Source of the DNA: Candidatus Pollutiaquabacter sp. | GTDB lineage: Bacteria > Bacteroidota > Bacteroidia > AKYH767-A > 2013-40CM-41-45 | DNA length: 55,658 bases | Reading direction: 5' to 3' | NCBI GenBank assembly: GCA_947465495.1 | Contig: CANIAS010000012.1 | Location: 1-55,658 of the forward strand | Shown here: positions 54,154-55,658 of the stretch, in pieces | How positions within the stretch are numbered: the stretch's first letter is position 1 | Layout of the letters: the number at the start of each line of letters is the position of its first letter | Position numbers and translations under genes: made by a program | Notes under the pieces: model-generated | What the model was told of the DNA's origin: nothing | Seen by the model: the letters and a program-made list of their open reading frames with translations, nothing else | Database searches by the model: none

Positions 54154-55658
54154 ATGAAAAAAAGTTTTCTTATTTTTTTGGCAGCCATACCACTATGCAT
54201 GCTTGCCAGTTCCCAAAATGGGCTTGCGCAGACGTCAGAAATTCAGATTATTCACAATTGTGCTGACCCAGCTGCTTCTACCGTTGACATCTACCTTGAT
54301 GCAACACTTGTTCTAGATGACTTTGGTTTCCGAGAAGCAACGGCTTACCTGCAGGTTCCTTCTGGCAATTACGTGGTCGGTGTCGCGCCTGCTACTAGTG
54401 CTTCTGTGGCTGATACACTAAAATCATTTGCCGTTACATTAGACCCTAATGAAAAATATGTTGCTGTTGCCAGCGGTGTTGTTAATCCGGCTTTGTTTGC
54501 CTCAAATCCAGATGGTGAAGACATCAACTTTACATTGAATATTCGAAACGGAATGCGTACCTCCTCTTCCAATGGAACGGATGTCGATGTAGTTGTTCTA
54601 CATGGTTCAACCGATGCGCCTGCCGTTGATGTTGTGCCAATGGGTGCTCCAGTTGTATTGCTTGACAATGCAGTATACTCCGATTTTTCAAGTTATTTAT
54701 CGTTACCTCCTTCTTCTTATAGGTTAAATATTACCCCCGCTAACGACAATTCAACTATTGTCGCTTCATATGATGTCGATCTTTCTTCGTTAGGTGGTGG
54801 CGCGGCTGTAGTATTCGCTTCTGGATTTTTAGACCCTACCGCTAATCAGAACGGAGCAGGTTTCGGTTTGTTTGCAGCATTGCCTTCTGGTGCTGTCGTT
54901 GCATTTCCAGCCAATACTACTGCACGACTTCAGGTCATCCACAACGCAGCTGATCCAGCAGCGTCTACGGTTGATGTTTATGCTGATACCACTTTGCTGT
55001 TAAATGATTTTGCTTTTCGTACGGCTACGCCTTTTATCGATGTTCCAGCCGGCGTTCAAATTAATCTCGGTATAGCTCCGCCAACTAGTACTTCTTATAC
55101 GCAATCAATAGCAACTATTCCGGTTACTTTCTCTGCCGGTCAAACGTATGTAGCCGTTGCTAACGGAGTATTAGCACCAGGTAGTTTTGCTGCTAATCCA
55201 GATGCTGTTTCCACTGGTTTCCAATTACTGGTTCAAAGTGGAGTTAGTGAATCTAGCAGCAATGCTTCCAACGTTCGTTTTTTCGCACTTCATGGCGCAA
55301 CTGACGCTCCAACTGTTGATGTGATTCCAGTGAGTTCACCATCCCCAATTATCGACAACCTTACTTATGCTCAGTTTAGCTCCACTCTTGAAGTGCCAGC
55401 AGCTTCTTATACGTTAAATGTTACGCCGGGCGCAGACAATTCTGTTGTTGTTGCTTCTTATGTAGCAGACTTATCTTCGTTAGGTGGTGGCGCGGCTGTA
55501 GTCTTCGCTTCTGGATTTTTAGACCCTACTGCTAATCAAAACGGAGCAGGTTTCGGTTTGTACGCAGCATTGCCTTCTGGTGCTGTGGTTGCATTTCCAG
55601 CCAATACTACTGCACGACTTCAGGTCATCCACAACGCAGCTGATCCAGCAGCGTCTAC
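54154..55658 (+). CDS. Exported DUF4397 repeat protein, 3' end outside window
   Basis: The frame opens at ATG 54154 and stays open to the window end (about 501 residues). A signal peptide (MKKSFLIFLAAIPLCMLASS, to LAQ about 26) is followed by DUF4397 units. Each holds an IHNxADPAASTVDVYxDxTLLLxDFxFRxATP strand, an ASPATS-like turn and an HGxTDAPxVDVxP half. The unit repeats with a period of 230 residues (690 bases). DUF4397 domains are beta-sandwich surface domains of unknown role. The protein is likely secreted, and whether it ends in a sorting domain cannot be seen. Confidence 0.85.
   Translation, partial: MKKSFLIFLAAIPLCMLASSQNGLAQTSEIQIIHNCADPAASTVDIYLDATLVLDDFGFREATAYLQVPSGNYVVGVAPATSASVADTLKSFAVTLDPNEKYVAVASGVVNPALFASNPDGEDINFTLNIRNGMRTSSSNGTDVDVVVLHGSTDAPAVDVVPMGAPVVLLDNAVYSDFSSYLSLPPSSYRLNITPANDNSTIVASYDVDLSSLGGGAAVVFASGFLDPTANQNGAGFGLFAALPSGAVVAFPANTTARLQVIHNAADPAASTVDVYADTTLLLNDFAFRTATPFIDVPAGVQINLGIAPPTSTSYTQSIATIPVTFSAGQTYVAVANGVLAPGSFAANPDAVSTGFQLLVQSGVSESSSNASNVRFFALHGATDAPTVDVIPVSSPSPIIDNLTYAQFSSTLEVPAASYTLNVTPGADNSVVVASYVADLSSLGGGAAVVFASGFLDPTANQNGAGFGLYAALPSGAVVAFPANTTARLQVIHNAADPAAS
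54784..54968 (+). repeat. Near-identical internal repeat, copy 1
   Basis: This 185-base stretch recurs at 55474-55658, 690 bases downstream, with 6 mismatches seen by eye. The second copy is cut by the window end, so the true repeat may be longer. Most of the rest of the 690-base units is clearly more diverged. Confidence 0.85.
55474..55658 (+). repeat. Near-identical internal repeat, copy 2 (cut by window end)
   Basis: Matches 54784-54968 at an offset of 690 bases with 6 mismatches. It lies inside the DUF4397 coding frame and encodes the FASGFLDPTANQNGAGFG region and the start of the next IHNAADPAAS unit. Confidence 0.85.

Noticed and set aside
1-55658. CRISPR arrays, insertion sequences, integrases or prophage genes
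   Set aside because: No direct-repeat array with regular spacers and no transposase, integrase or phage protein was seen in any frame.

Overview
The window is a chromosomal segment of a Bacteroidota bacterium. Evidence for this is the Bacteroidota-type -7 promoter box (TAnnTTTG) upstream of several genes without purine-rich ribosome binding sites, several secreted proteins with a C-terminal type IX secretion (T9SS, Por-type) sorting domain, long PKD and BNR repeat proteins, and a degenerate lipoprotein/outer-membrane-barrel glycan operon. The order within the phylum cannot be fixed from sequence alone; the repertoire is Chitinophagales-like. No phage, transposase, integrase or CRISPR array was seen, so the segment looks like resident chromosome.

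Layout. 1-6900: end of a TPR protein, an amino acid permease, a PAS/HisKA_2 histidine kinase followed by a REC-PAS-LytTR regulator, and a two-gene ABC exporter. 6960-13911: a 1.9k-residue PKD adhesin-like T9SS protein and a cytoplasmic histidine kinase. 13941-19413: a methyltransferase and mnmG (tRNA modification) on the minus strand, separated by two perfect parS-like palindromes; kup (potassium uptake) and an acyl-CoA thioesterase on the plus strand. 19414-20169 has no ORF but holds what looks like a roughly 470-nt structured RNA with its own promoter box and terminator, which I cannot assign to a known family. 20170-27307: a FadL-like porin, a GT9 glycosyltransferase, tatD-ansA, a DUF4838 secreted protein and a VOC protein.

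27498-34922 carries a small coiled-coil exported protein followed by a 1519-residue BNR/PKD surface protein, a DUF985 cupin and another T9SS protein. 35000-48911, all on the minus strand and mostly with overlapping start/stop codons, is a nine-gene candidate glycan-degradation operon: clan GH-A enzyme, two outer-membrane barrels, two lipoproteins, a GH3, a GH16 lipoprotein and two multi-modular T9SS carbohydrate-binding proteins. It has no SusC/SusD pair, which is the standard importer of such loci.

49371-55658: three small unrecognised genes, a tRNA-Ser(GGA), an AlkD-like DNA glycosylase, an NmrA-like reductase and the start of a DUF4397 repeat protein that runs off the window. The most interesting items are the unassigned structured RNA, the SusCD-less glycan operon with its six-copy cysteine-bearing module, and the paired parS-like palindromes beside mnmG.
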